Below, in pieces: positions 8,993-16,947 of a stretch of DNA of 25,348 nt. A program made the position numbers and the translations under genes. The DNA is from Thermocaproicibacter sp036844765. GTDB taxonomy: Bacteria; Bacillota; Clostridia; Oscillospirales; Acutalibacteraceae. The DNA is taken from positions 1 to 25,348 of the forward strand of contig DAIUFE010000022.1 in assembly GCA_036844765.1 (NCBI GenBank), written 5' to 3'. Within the stretch, counting starts at the first letter, position 1. Every line of letters begins with the position of its first letter. Below the pieces are notes generated by a model. That model ran no database searches and was not told the origin of the DNA. It was given only the letters and a program-made list of their open reading frames with translations.

Positions 8993-9070
8993 GCGTTTCG
9001 GGCCCGATAGCCGGAGGTTCGGCAGTTTTTACAATTTGGAAACAAAGGTCTCCGCAGGGCGGTCTCCGGG

Positions 9071-9529
9071 CTATTTCCGGCTCTTGATCATGCGGCTGAG
9101 CTCCTCCATGAACGTGTTGATATCCTTGAACTGGCGGTAAACCGAGGCGAAGCGGACGTAGGCGACCTCGTCCACGCCCTTGAGCTTCTCCATCGCGTAT
9201 TTTCCGATCAGGCTGGACGGAACCTCGCGGTCGAGCGAATTCTGAAGCATGTTTTCGATCTCGTCCACGATCTTTTCGAGCGTCTCGATCGACACGGGGC
9301 GCTTCTCGCACGCGCGCAGCAGGCCGTTCATCAGCTTGTTCCGGTCGAAGGTCTCGCGGGATTTATCTTTTTTGATCACGACGATCGGCACGGTCTCGAT
9401 CACCTCGTAGGTAGTGAAGCGTTTGGAGCATTTCAGGCATTCCCTGCGCCTGCGGATGCGCTGACCCTCGTCGGTCGGGCGGGAATCGACAACCTTGCTC
9501 TCCCCGTATCCGCAATATGGACACTTCAT
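9071..9529 (-). CDS. nrdR: Transcriptional repressor NrdR
   Basis: NrdR senses ATP/dATP with an ATP-cone and represses ribonucleotide reductase genes. The 152-residue protein has the complete family form: an N-terminal zinc ribbon (C3, C6, C31, C34 in MKCPYCGYGES and RECLKCSKRFTTYE), the basic RRRR patch between them, and an ATP-cone domain from about residue 49 to 139 (VIKKDKSRETFDRNKL, SLIGKYAMEKLKGVDEVAYVRF). ATG 9529 is preceded by GGGGATGAGG. No ribonucleotide reductase gene is in the window, and I see no clear NrdR box pair at its own promoter. Confidence 0.97.
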   Translation of the reverse strand: MKCPYCGYGESKVVDSRPTDEGQRIRRRRECLKCSKRFTTYEVIETVPIVVIKKDKSRETFDRNKLMNGLLRACEKRPVSIETLEKIVDEIENMLQNSLDREVPSSLIGKYAMEKLKGVDEVAYVRFASVYRQFKDINTFMEELSRMIKSRK

Positions 9530-9557
9530 TTCCTCATCCCCTTAGCCGGTTTGTATA

Positions 9558-9587
9558 ATTATATCATACGGTTCCGAACAAGATCAA
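9558..9587 (-). promoter_or_regulatory. Promoter of nrdR
   Basis: On the minus strand TTGATC (9587-9582) and a perfect TATAAT (9563-9558) are 18 bases apart, about 30 bases ahead of the nrdR ATG. Confidence 0.6.
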
Positions 9588-9604
9588 GGGCGGTCCGCAA
9601 CTTT

Positions 9605-10393
9605 TCAGCGCGCGCCCGCCAGCGCCTCCACCGTGCGCTTCGCTTCCAGCAGCTCCCCGAGAGCTCCGAAACTGCCGCGGTAGACCTCGATCATCAGGGC
9701 GCCGTCGTATCCCACGCTCCGCAGCAGCCCCATCAGCGGCGCGTAATCCATCGTCCCGAAGCCGGGCAGCAGGCAGTCCGACGCGGCGCTGTTGTCGTTG
9801 AGGTGCACGTGGACCAGCCTGTCGCCCATGGCGGCGCACAGCGCGAGGGGGTCCGCCCCGCCGCGGACCGCCTGCTTGACGTCGAGCACGAAGGCGCAGC
9901 CGCAGCCGCAGGCCTTTTTCATCCGTCGGACGAAGCCGGCGTCGTCGCTGGAGCAGCGGTTGACGTTCTCCTGCGCGACGGTCACGCCGAACGTCCGGCC
10001 CAGCGCGTAGAGGCGGGCGTACCGCGCGAACGTCTCCTGTTCCGGGATGCTGCGGCGGTCGCTGCGCTGGCCGTGCAGGACGAGCAGGTCCGCTCCGAGG
10101 AGATTGCAGGCGTGGAAATAATTCTTGTAAAATTCCAGCGCGTCGTCGAAGCGCCTCTCGTACTCCGAAAAAAGCAGGAAATTCTCATAGCCCGAAGTGA
10201 ACGGGTGCAGGGATTTCACCGCGCCGCCCGCCTCGTCGGCCATGCGCCTGAGGCGGCCGAGATAGCCCCCCCGCAGCTCGCTGCAGGTGTTCACGAAGAC
10301 CTCGAAACAGCGGAAGCCCAGCGAAAGCAGCGCGGAGAACGCGTCTTCCAGCGGAGCGGGGTACAGGCATGCCGTGGAAATTCCGGCGCGCAT
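9605..10393 (-). CDS. Sugar phosphate isomerase/epimerase-like TIM-barrel protein
   Basis: The 262-residue protein belongs to the xylose isomerase-like / AP endonuclease 2 TIM-barrel superfamily. I can place a plausible set of metal ligands: H63 (SLHPF), H107 (VLHGQ), E142 (AQENVN), D171 (LDVKQ), H197 (VHLND) and E236 (MIEVY), in the order expected for the fold. That supports a metal-dependent isomerase or epimerase, but the substrate cannot be read from the sequence. An endonuclease IV role is less likely because the protein is short and lacks DNA-binding loops I would recognise. ATG 10391-10393 has GAGGTGA six bases upstream. The gene has its own promoter and reads toward nrdR, about 75 bases away. 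Confidence 0.8.
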   Translation of the reverse strand: MRAGISTACLYPAPLEDAFSALLSLGFRCFEVFVNTCSELRGGYLGRLRRMADEAGGAVKSLHPFTSGYENFLLFSEYERRFDDALEFYKNYFHACNLLGADLLVLHGQRSDRRSIPEQETFARYARLYALGRTFGVTVAQENVNRCSSDDAGFVRRMKKACGCGCAFVLDVKQAVRGGADPLALCAAMGDRLVHVHLNDNSAASDCLLPGFGTMDYAPLMGLLRSVGYDGALMIEVYRGSFGALGELLEAKRTVEALAGAR

Positions 10394-10416
10394 ACAATCA
10401 CCTCGCGATAAAAGCT

Positions 10417-10445
10417 ATTATATCCCGAAGCGGCAGTTCTGTCCA
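10417..10445 (-). promoter_or_regulatory. Promoter of the TIM-barrel gene
   Basis: On the minus strand TGGACA (10445-10440) and TATAAT (10422-10417) are spaced 17 bases apart, 23 bases ahead of the ATG at 10393. Confidence 0.7.
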
Positions 10446-10482
10446 GCTTGCCGAACGCCCGGCGGAGCCGCGGAAGGTTTTT

Positions 10483-10515
10483 TTGTTTCTCCCCGCCTGC
10501 GGCGGGGAGAAACAA
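10483..10515. repeat. Perfect 15-bp inverted repeat (hairpin) beside an assembly gap
   Basis: TTGTTTCTCCCCGCC and its exact reverse complement are separated by a three-base TGC loop. A run of seven T (10478-10484) overlaps the left arm on the plus strand, so on either strand the U-run is on the wrong side for an intrinsic terminator. The stretch from 10446 to 10708 has no gene I can support: it contains this hairpin, a short CATCC/GGATG repeat at about 10568-10581 and the gap. The hairpin may be part of an interspersed repeat that broke the assembly. Confidence 0.6.
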
Positions 10516-10585
10516 GCCCGACTCCTCAAATTGCGGCCGACACTGCTATAAGAGCGGAAAAGCAGGGCATCCTAAGGGATGAAAT

Positions 10586-10685
10586 NNNNNNNNNNNNNNN
10601 NNNNNNNNNNNNNNNNNNNNNNNNNNNNNNNNNNNNNNNNNNNNNNNNNNNNNNNNNNNNNNNNNNNNNNNNNNNNNNNNNNNNN
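10586..10685. other. Assembly gap (100 N)
   Basis: Exactly 100 unresolved bases, a conventional filler length, so the true distance is unknown. The T7 run straight after the gap (10686-10692) may be the tail of a terminator whose stem lies in the gap. Confidence 0.99.
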
Positions 10686-10708
10686 TTTTTTTCGGGAGGG
10701 AATACGCC

Positions 10709-11146
10709 GTGCAGCGCGACAGCGAACAGACGCATATTCTGGACGAGCTCTATAAGACGACGAAAATGGGGATGGAAGCCGCGGAAGCCCTTCTGCCCCG
10801 CATCCGCGGCAAAGAGCTGAGCGAGCAGGTCCGGCGGCAGGACGAAACGTATATCAACACCATGGAGAAGACCCGCGATCTGCTGCAGCGCGCCGGCAGG
10901 GAGCCGGCCGGGACCGGCCGGGCGTCGGAGCGGATGGTGCGGGGCTCGGTCCTGATGAACACGCTGCTCGACCGCAGCGCGCACCGCACCGCCGAGCTGA
11001 TGATCAAGGGCTCGACGCTGGGGATCACGACCGTGACGAGCGCCCTCAACCGCGCGCCGGACGACGGGACGGACGCCCGCCGCCTGGCAGAGGAATACAT
11101 CGGCGCGGAAGAGAAAAACATCGACCGGCTGAAAAAATTTCTGTAA
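10709..11146 (+). CDS. Conserved hypothetical four-helix (ferritin-like) protein
   Basis: I do not recognise a named function. The 145-residue protein is soluble, nearly all helical and free of cysteine. I see four amphipathic helices: about 8-33 (ILDELYKTTKMGMEAAEALL), 36-62, 72-112 (MNTLLDRSAHRTAELMIKGS then TLGITTVTSALN) and 122-145 (EEYIGAEEKNIDRLKKFL). This resembles small ferritin-like bundles of Clostridia, in which the segment with AELMIKGSTLGIT is conserved, but I cannot confirm a metal site. GTG 10709 has GGGAGGG eight bases upstream. The promoter is probably in the assembly gap. It is followed at once by the ABC-F promoter, so it seems to be transcribed alone. Confidence 0.75.
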   Translation: MQRDSEQTHILDELYKTTKMGMEAAEALLPRIRGKELSEQVRRQDETYINTMEKTRDLLQRAGREPAGTGRASERMVRGSVLMNTLLDRSAHRTAELMIKGSTLGITTVTSALNRAPDDGTDARRLAEEYIGAEEKNIDRLKKFL

Positions 11147-11157
11147 AGGCCCGCGGC

Positions 11158-11186
11158 TTGATTTTGCGCCGCCGTTCCGGTATAAT
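11158..11186 (+). promoter_or_regulatory. Promoter of the ABC-F gene
   Basis: TTGATT (11158-11163) and a perfect TATAAT (11181-11186) are spaced 17 bases apart. The leader to the ATG at 11257 is about 65 bases long. Confidence 0.75.
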
Positions 11187-11200
11187 AGCAAGCAGAATCC

Positions 11201-11234
11201 GGGGGAGGAGTCCGGTGCGCCGGGCCCCGCCCCC
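11201..11234 (+). promoter_or_regulatory. GC-rich leader hairpin ahead of the ABC-F gene (possible attenuator)
   Basis: GGGGG at 11201-11205 can pair with CCCCC at 11230-11234, and an inner CCGG/CCGG stem (11212-11223) can form inside. Only three T follow, so termination would be weak. Some antibiotic-resistance ABC-F genes are controlled by leader attenuation; here this is only a possibility. Confidence 0.3.
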
Positions 11235-11256
11235 TTTCATATCGAGGGGAAACGGA

Positions 11257-13153
<1,897 letters not shown>

Positions 13154-13155
<2 letters not shown>

Positions 13156-13183
13156 AAAAAAGTCCGGTACCCGCCGGGCCTTT
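13154..13183 (-). terminator. Intrinsic terminator of the HPr-like gene
   Basis: On the minus strand a GC-rich stem (AGGCCCGG pairing with CCGGACTT, one mismatch, loop of about six bases) is followed by eight T. It lies about 20 bases after the HPr-like stop and overlaps the end of the ABC-F gene. Confidence 0.6.
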
Positions 13184-13204
13184 CAGACTCTTCTCCGCAA
13201 TTCT

Positions 13205-13453
13205 CTACGATTTGCTGGGAACCGCTTCGCAGCGGAACTGCTGCAGCTGACGGATGAACTCCCCTGCGTCGTCGCTGTCCACCTCGATCTTGAGGGGCTT
13301 GGACAGGTCGAGGCTGAAAATTCCCATGATGGATTTCGCGTCGATCTTGTACTTATCCGTCGCAAGCTGAATCGGGAAATTATAGCTGTTCGTCAGCGTG
13401 ACGAATTTCTTTACGGCTTCAATGGTGGACAGAAGAATCGATGCTGTATACAT
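13205..13453 (-). CDS. HPr-like protein lacking the phosphorylatable histidine
   Basis: The 82-residue protein matches the HPr fold of the phosphotransferase system. The regulatory-serine block AKSIMGIFSLDLSK aligns well with AKSIMGVMSLG of true HPr, so S41 corresponds to Ser46. The active-site segment is different: aligning from that serine puts T10 at the His15 position and E12 at the Arg17 position, and the GLHARPA motif is absent. It therefore cannot act as a PEP-sugar phosphocarrier in the usual way. A role like Bacillus Crh (HPr without His15, regulated through Ser46) is an inference. Such His-less HPr-like proteins recur in Clostridia as far as I recall. ATG 13453 has GGAGGG seven bases upstream; its own promoter and terminator make it a single-gene unit. 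Confidence 0.82.
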   Translation of the reverse strand: MYTASILLSTIEAVKKFVTLTNSYNFPIQLATDKYKIDAKSIMGIFSLDLSKPLKIEVDSDDAGEFIRQLQQFRCEAVPSKS

Positions 13454-13507
13454 GCCAGTTCCCTCCGCTCTTTAGAGTTGATTTGCCAGAAATGCCTACG
13501 AATATTA

Positions 13508-13536
13508 AATATAGTCTCTCGCCCCGGTTTGGTCAA
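13508..13536 (-). promoter_or_regulatory. Promoter of the HPr-like gene
   Basis: On the minus strand TTGACC (13536-13531) and TATATT (13513-13508) are spaced 17 bases apart. A weaker plus-strand promoter for mtaB (TTGGTC 13529-13534, TACATT 13552-13557, 17-base spacer) overlaps it. Confidence 0.7.
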
Positions 13537-13604
13537 TATGCAAAGTCACTATACATTTTCATCTTTAACAAACCAAAATATCTATTTTTAGGAAAGGTGT
13601 ACAA

Positions 13605-14900
13605 ATGAAAGTCTGCGTCATCACGCTCGGGTGCAAGGTCAACCAATACGAATCGCAGGCCATGCTGAACCGCCTGGCCGCCGAGGGGTACACCGCCTGC
13701 GACACGGCCGCGGAGGGCGACGTGGTGATCGTGAACTCGTGCACCGTGACCGCGGCGAGCGACGGCAAAGTCCGCCGGGCGCTCCGGCGCGCCCGCCGCG
13801 AAAACCCGGGGGCGGTGCTTGTCCTGACCGGCTGCCTGCCGCAGGCTTTCCCCGCCGCCGCCGAAAAACTGAAGGAGGCCGACATTGTCCTCGGCAACTC
13901 CAACCACGGCGCGCTGCCGGGCGACATCCGCGCCTTTCTGGCGGACCGCCGCCGGATCGTCGACATCGCGCCCCACACGGGCCGGTTCGAACCCATGAGC
14001 GTCGGGCGCTTTTTCGAGCGGACGCGCGCCTTCGTCAAGATCGAGGACGGCTGCAACCGGTTCTGCTCCTACTGCATCATCCCCTACGCGCGCGGCCGGG
14101 TCCGCTCCAAGCCGCTGGAAGAATTCCGGCGCGAAGCCGCCGGGATCGCGGCGAACGGATACCGGGAGATCGTCCTCACGGGCATCAACCTCTCCGCCTA
14201 CGGGCAGGAGCTCGGCCTCACGCTCTGCGACGCGGTGGAGGCCGCCTGCCGGCCGGAGGGAATCCGACGCGTACGGCTCGGCTCCCTGGAGCCGGAGCGC
14301 CTGGACGCGGAAGCCGTCGCCCGCTTAAGCCGGCAGAAAAAGCTCTGCCCCCAGTTCCACCTCTCCCTGCAGAGCGGCTGCGACCGCACCCTGCGGCGGA
14401 TGAACCGGCACTATACCGCGGCGGAGTACCGCGGCATCGTGAAAAACCTGCGGGAAACCTTCGGCAACGCCGCCGTCACGACGGACGTGATGGTCGCCTT
14501 CCCCGGCGAAACGGAGGAGGAATTCGCCGAATCCCTCGCGTTCGTGCGGGAGATCGGCTTCGCGCGGACGCACGTGTTCGTCTATTCCCGCAGGCCGGGG
14601 ACGGCGGCGGCGAAGCTGCCCGGGCAGGTGCCGCCGGAGGTTGGGCAGGAACGCAGCCGCCGCATGATCGCCGCGGCGCGGGAAGCGCGGCGCGCCTTTT
14701 TCGCCGGTCAGGTCGGGCGCGTCGAGCCGGTGCTGGCGGAGCGCCGCCGCGCGCCGGACGGTGCGTGGGAGGGCTACACGGAAAACTACACCCCGGTCCG
14801 CTTCGACGCCGAAGGGGACCCGCGCGGCCGGATCGTCCCGGTGCGCATCACGCGCGCGGAGGACGAATATTGCCTCGCGGAGCCGGCGGCGTCACTGTAG
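13605..14900 (+). CDS. mtaB: tRNA t6A37 methylthiotransferase MtaB
   Basis: MtaB adds a methylthio group to N6-threonylcarbamoyladenosine at position 37 of ANN-decoding tRNAs, using two [4Fe-4S] clusters and radical SAM chemistry. The 431-residue protein has the N-terminal MTTase domain with cysteines C10 (ITLGCKVNQYES), C46 (VNSCTVT) and C77 (LTGCLPQ), the radical SAM motif CNRFCSYC (C150, C154, C157), then conserved TGINLSAYG, SLEPE and HLSLQSG blocks, and a C-terminal TRAM domain from about 365. The LGCKVNQYES start and CSYCIIP pattern are typical of MtaB rather than MiaB or RimO. ATG 13605 has AGGAAAGGTG six bases upstream. The 3' end overlaps the convergent GHL10 gene by nine bases. Confidence 0.94.
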   Translation: MKVCVITLGCKVNQYESQAMLNRLAAEGYTACDTAAEGDVVIVNSCTVTAASDGKVRRALRRARRENPGAVLVLTGCLPQAFPAAAEKLKEADIVLGNSNHGALPGDIRAFLADRRRIVDIAPHTGRFEPMSVGRFFERTRAFVKIEDGCNRFCSYCIIPYARGRVRSKPLEEFRREAAGIAANGYREIVLTGINLSAYGQELGLTLCDAVEAACRPEGIRRVRLGSLEPERLDAEAVARLSRQKKLCPQFHLSLQSGCDRTLRRMNRHYTAAEYRGIVKNLRETFGNAAVTTDVMVAFPGETEEEFAESLAFVREIGFARTHVFVYSRRPGTAAAKLPGQVPPEVGQERSRRMIAAAREARRAFFAGQVGRVEPVLAERRRAPDGAWEGYTENYTPVRFDAEGDPRGRIVPVRITRAEDEYCLAEPAASL

Positions 14901-16187
14901 CAGCTTGACGACGTTCCGGACCTCCTCCTCGGTCTGGCTGCCCGTCAGATAGTCGCACGAATAGAACATGAAGCCGTCGCAGGATACTTTGCGGCCGTAT
15001 TCCACCTGGCTGGCGAGGATGCCGGACGATTTTTCCCACGTGCCGCTGTCCGCGTCGGAGCCGGCCTTATACGCCGCAAGCCCGAAATAGAGCTTGATCC
15101 CCGGATTGCGGACCAGATCGCGCCAGACCTCGGCCGCCTCGTCGAACGGCAGGGTCGGGTTCTCGAAATTATAATAAAGCTGCGGGCAGATATAATCCAC
15201 GTAGCCGCGGGCGGAGCACCATGACGGGACGTCCGCGCCCATCGAGAGGTCGTTCTGCAGGTTGCCCTGGGGCGCGATCCCGAACGGCACGGAGGGCTTG
15301 ACGGATTTGACCGTGCGGTAGACCAGCGAAACCATGGCGCTGACGTTTCCCCGGCGCCAATCGGCCAGGGAAAGCGGCGTCCCCGTTTTTTCAGCCGAAT
15401 CGCAGTAGGCCCGGTACGCCTTTCCGTCGAACGAGGCATCCTCCACGGGATAGAAATAATCGTCGAACTGGACGCCGTCCACGTCGTACTTCCCGACAAT
15501 CTCCCGGACGCCGTCGGCCACGAGCTTCCGCACCTCCTCGTAGGCGGGGTTATAGAACTTCCCTTTCTCGCAGTCGACGACATAATCGGCCTTCGCGGCG
15601 TCCCGGCGGAACCGGTTGTACGGATTGCCCTGCGCGAGGATGGAGGGCGTCGCGGTGGTCTGGATCCGCAGCGGGTTAACCCATGCGTGGATTTTGAGGC
15701 CGGCCTTGTGGCAGGCCGCGACCATATCCTTCAGCGGATCGTACCCCGGGTCGACCCCCTGCGTCCCGCCGACCGTGTGGCTCCACGGAAAATACGCCGA
15801 AGGGTACAGCGCGTCGCCGAACGGCCGCACCTGCACCACCAGCGCGTTCATGCCGCAGGACTTTGCGACCTGGACGATCGAATCGAATTTTTTCAGGAAC
15901 GCCGCCTCGCTTTTGTCCTCCTCGCGGCTCATGTCCAGACTCAGGTACGGCACCCAGACGGCCCGCATCTCCGCCGCCGCGGGGGCCGGCGCGGAAAGGG
16001 CCGCCGAAGCGCCGGAAGAAACGGAGCTTTCCCCGGCGGAGGCAGCCTGCGAAACGCCGGAGACGGGCAGCGCGGTCCTCGCCGCGGCCCCGCGGTTGTA
16101 ATTCACGGCCATGGTCACCGCGACAACCGCGGCGAGGATGCACACGCAGGCCAGGACGATATGGCGGCTGAACAGACGGATGACCAT
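14892..16187 (-). CDS. Membrane-anchored GHL10-type glycosyl hydrolase-like protein
   Basis: The 431-residue protein has a hydrophobic N-terminal segment (about 9-28, IVLACVCILAAVVAVTMAV) after a basic start, then a Ser/Ala/Pro-rich linker to about residue 72, then a TIM-barrel domain of the glycosyl-hydrolase-like 10 family. Diagnostic blocks are EMRAVWVPYLSLDM, GMNALVVQVRPFGDALYPS, KIHAWVNPLRI, VDGVQFDDYFYP (the probable acidic active-site residues) and YICPQLYYNF. It should act outside the membrane on cell-surface or environmental glycans; the exact substrate is unknown. There is no lipobox cysteine, so the N-terminus is an uncleaved anchor or a signal peptide. The frame is open to 16379, but ATG 16187 has AGGAAG about eight bases upstream and gives a sensible signal. 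Confidence 0.88.
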   Translation of the reverse strand: MVIRLFSRHIVLACVCILAAVVAVTMAVNYNRGAAARTALPVSGVSQAASAGESSVSSGASAALSAPAPAAAEMRAVWVPYLSLDMSREEDKSEAAFLKKFDSIVQVAKSCGMNALVVQVRPFGDALYPSAYFPWSHTVGGTQGVDPGYDPLKDMVAACHKAGLKIHAWVNPLRIQTTATPSILAQGNPYNRFRRDAAKADYVVDCEKGKFYNPAYEEVRKLVADGVREIVGKYDVDGVQFDDYFYPVEDASFDGKAYRAYCDSAEKTGTPLSLADWRRGNVSAMVSLVYRTVKSVKPSVPFGIAPQGNLQNDLSMGADVPSWCSARGYVDYICPQLYYNFENPTLPFDEAAEVWRDLVRNPGIKLYFGLAAYKAGSDADSGTWEKSSGILASQVEYGRKVSCDGFMFYSCDYLTGSQTEEEVRNVVKLLQ

Positions 16188-16217
16188 TTTCTTCTTCCTT
16201 TCCTTTTCGGCCCGGGT

Positions 16218-16246
16218 TTGACAGGCGGGAACGGATCGTGTAGGAT
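16218..16246 (+). promoter_or_regulatory. Promoter of the zinc-ribbon / DUF1294 pair
   Basis: A perfect TTGACA (16218-16223) and TAGGAT (16241-16246) are spaced 17 bases apart, about 30 bases upstream of the zinc-ribbon ATG. Confidence 0.7.
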
Positions 16247-16275
16247 ATCTTCCAAGGAAAGCGGGGCATGCGGAT

Positions 16276-16610
16276 ATGTTTTTCTTTTTTGCGGTCGTCA
16301 GCGGCACGGAAGAGCTGGGGATGCGCCGGTGCGGGCATTTCCCCTGCTGCGGAACGGATGAAGCGCCGGCTCCCGTCACCTGCGTGTTTCAGCGGTTCAT
16401 CCTCTTTTTCATTCCCCTGTTCCGCTTCGGGAAAAGGTATTTCGTCTCCTGCCCNNNNNNNNNNNNNNNNNNNNNNNNNNNNNNNNNNNNNNNNNNNNNN
16501 NNNNNNNNNNNNNNNNNNNNNNNNNNNNNNNNNNNNNNNNNNNNNNNNNNNNNNCCCCGGTCGCCGCGGGGGACCGGTACTGCCCGAACTGCGGGGCGAA
16601 GCTGGAATGA
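16276..16610 (+). CDS. Zinc-ribbon domain protein, interrupted by an assembly gap
   Basis: Before the gap, ATG 16276 opens a frame beginning MFFFFAVVSGTEELGMRRCG with cysteines at 19, 24, 25, 36 and 59 and a hydrophobic-aromatic stretch (FQRFILFFIPLFRFGKRYF, about 39-57) that precedes a Cys-Pro. After the gap one frame reads VAAGDRYCPNCGAKLE and stops at 16610, a typical C-terminal zinc ribbon. The layout (MFF start, Cys pairs, FIPLFRFGKRYFV, then CP) matches small clostridial zinc-ribbon proteins of unknown function. Because the gap is a 100-N filler, the two ends are not in frame as written (335 bases), which says nothing about a real frameshift. The last codons overlap the next gene as ATGA. 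Cysteine roles are inferred, not proven. Confidence 0.7.
16455..16554. other. Assembly gap (100 N) inside the zinc-ribbon gene
   Basis: Exactly 100 unresolved bases of filler length. The middle of the zinc-ribbon protein is missing and its true length cannot be stated. Confidence 0.99.
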
Positions 16611-16900
16611 CTCCTGATTATATATATTGGACTGCCCCTCTGATTATTATCAATCTTGCCGCGGCGGCCGTGACCGTTTCGGACAAACGCCGGGCCCGGC
16701 GGGGCCTCCGGCGCGTGCCGGAAAAGACGCTGCTGTGGATCGCGGCGCTGGGAGGATCCCCCGCCATGCTCGCGGCCATGCTGATTGTCCGCCACAAGAC
16801 GCGGCGCCCGAAATTCATGCTCGGCCTGCCGGCGATCCTGATCCTTCAAATCGCCGCCGTCTGGTATCTTGGGAATCGGTTCGGGCCTTTCGGCGCATAA
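16607..16900 (+). CDS. DUF1294 family small membrane protein
   Basis: The 97-residue protein fits the DUF1294 pattern. It has a first membrane segment (about 9-24), the basic-turn block DKRRARRGLRRVPEKTLL, a short second helix with the LGGSPAMLAAML segment, the conserved RHKTRRPKF motif and a final helix (LPAILILQIAAVWYLG). It probably sits in the cytoplasmic membrane; its function is unknown in general. ATG 16607 overlaps the zinc-ribbon stop (ATGA), so translation is probably coupled and the pair are one transcript. It ends next to the etfA terminator from the opposite strand. Confidence 0.88.
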   Translation: MTPDYIYWTAPLIIINLAAAAVTVSDKRRARRGLRRVPEKTLLWIAALGGSPAMLAAMLIVRHKTRRPKFMLGLPAILILQIAAVWYLGNRFGPFGA

Positions 16901-16929
16901 AAAAGCCCCCGCGCACGAAACGCGGGGGC
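16899..16929 (-). terminator. Intrinsic terminator of the butyryl-CoA operon
   Basis: On the minus strand a perfect nine-base stem, GCCCCCGCG with CGCGGGGGC, a seven-base loop and then six T. It lies about 18 bases after the etfA stop. Confidence 0.85.
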
Positions 16930-16947
16930 CGATGCGGAAAGCGGAAA

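Noticed and set aside
9047..9067. Direct repeat GGTCTCC (two copies 14 bases apart) after nrdR
   Set aside because: Seven bases is short and neither an inverted partner nor a T-run is present. I could not make a terminator or operator from it.
10478..10515. Intrinsic terminator
   Set aside because: The hairpin is strong, but the T-run precedes it on the plus strand and becomes an A-run after it on the minus strand.
13205..13453. Degraded ptsH pseudogene
   Set aside because: The frame is intact, with its own promoter, good ribosome site and terminator, and the serine block is conserved. The missing histidine looks like a family trait and not decay.
16276..16610. Frameshifted pseudogene for the zinc-ribbon protein
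   Set aside because: The two halves are out of frame only because of the 100-N filler; the real gap length is unknown.
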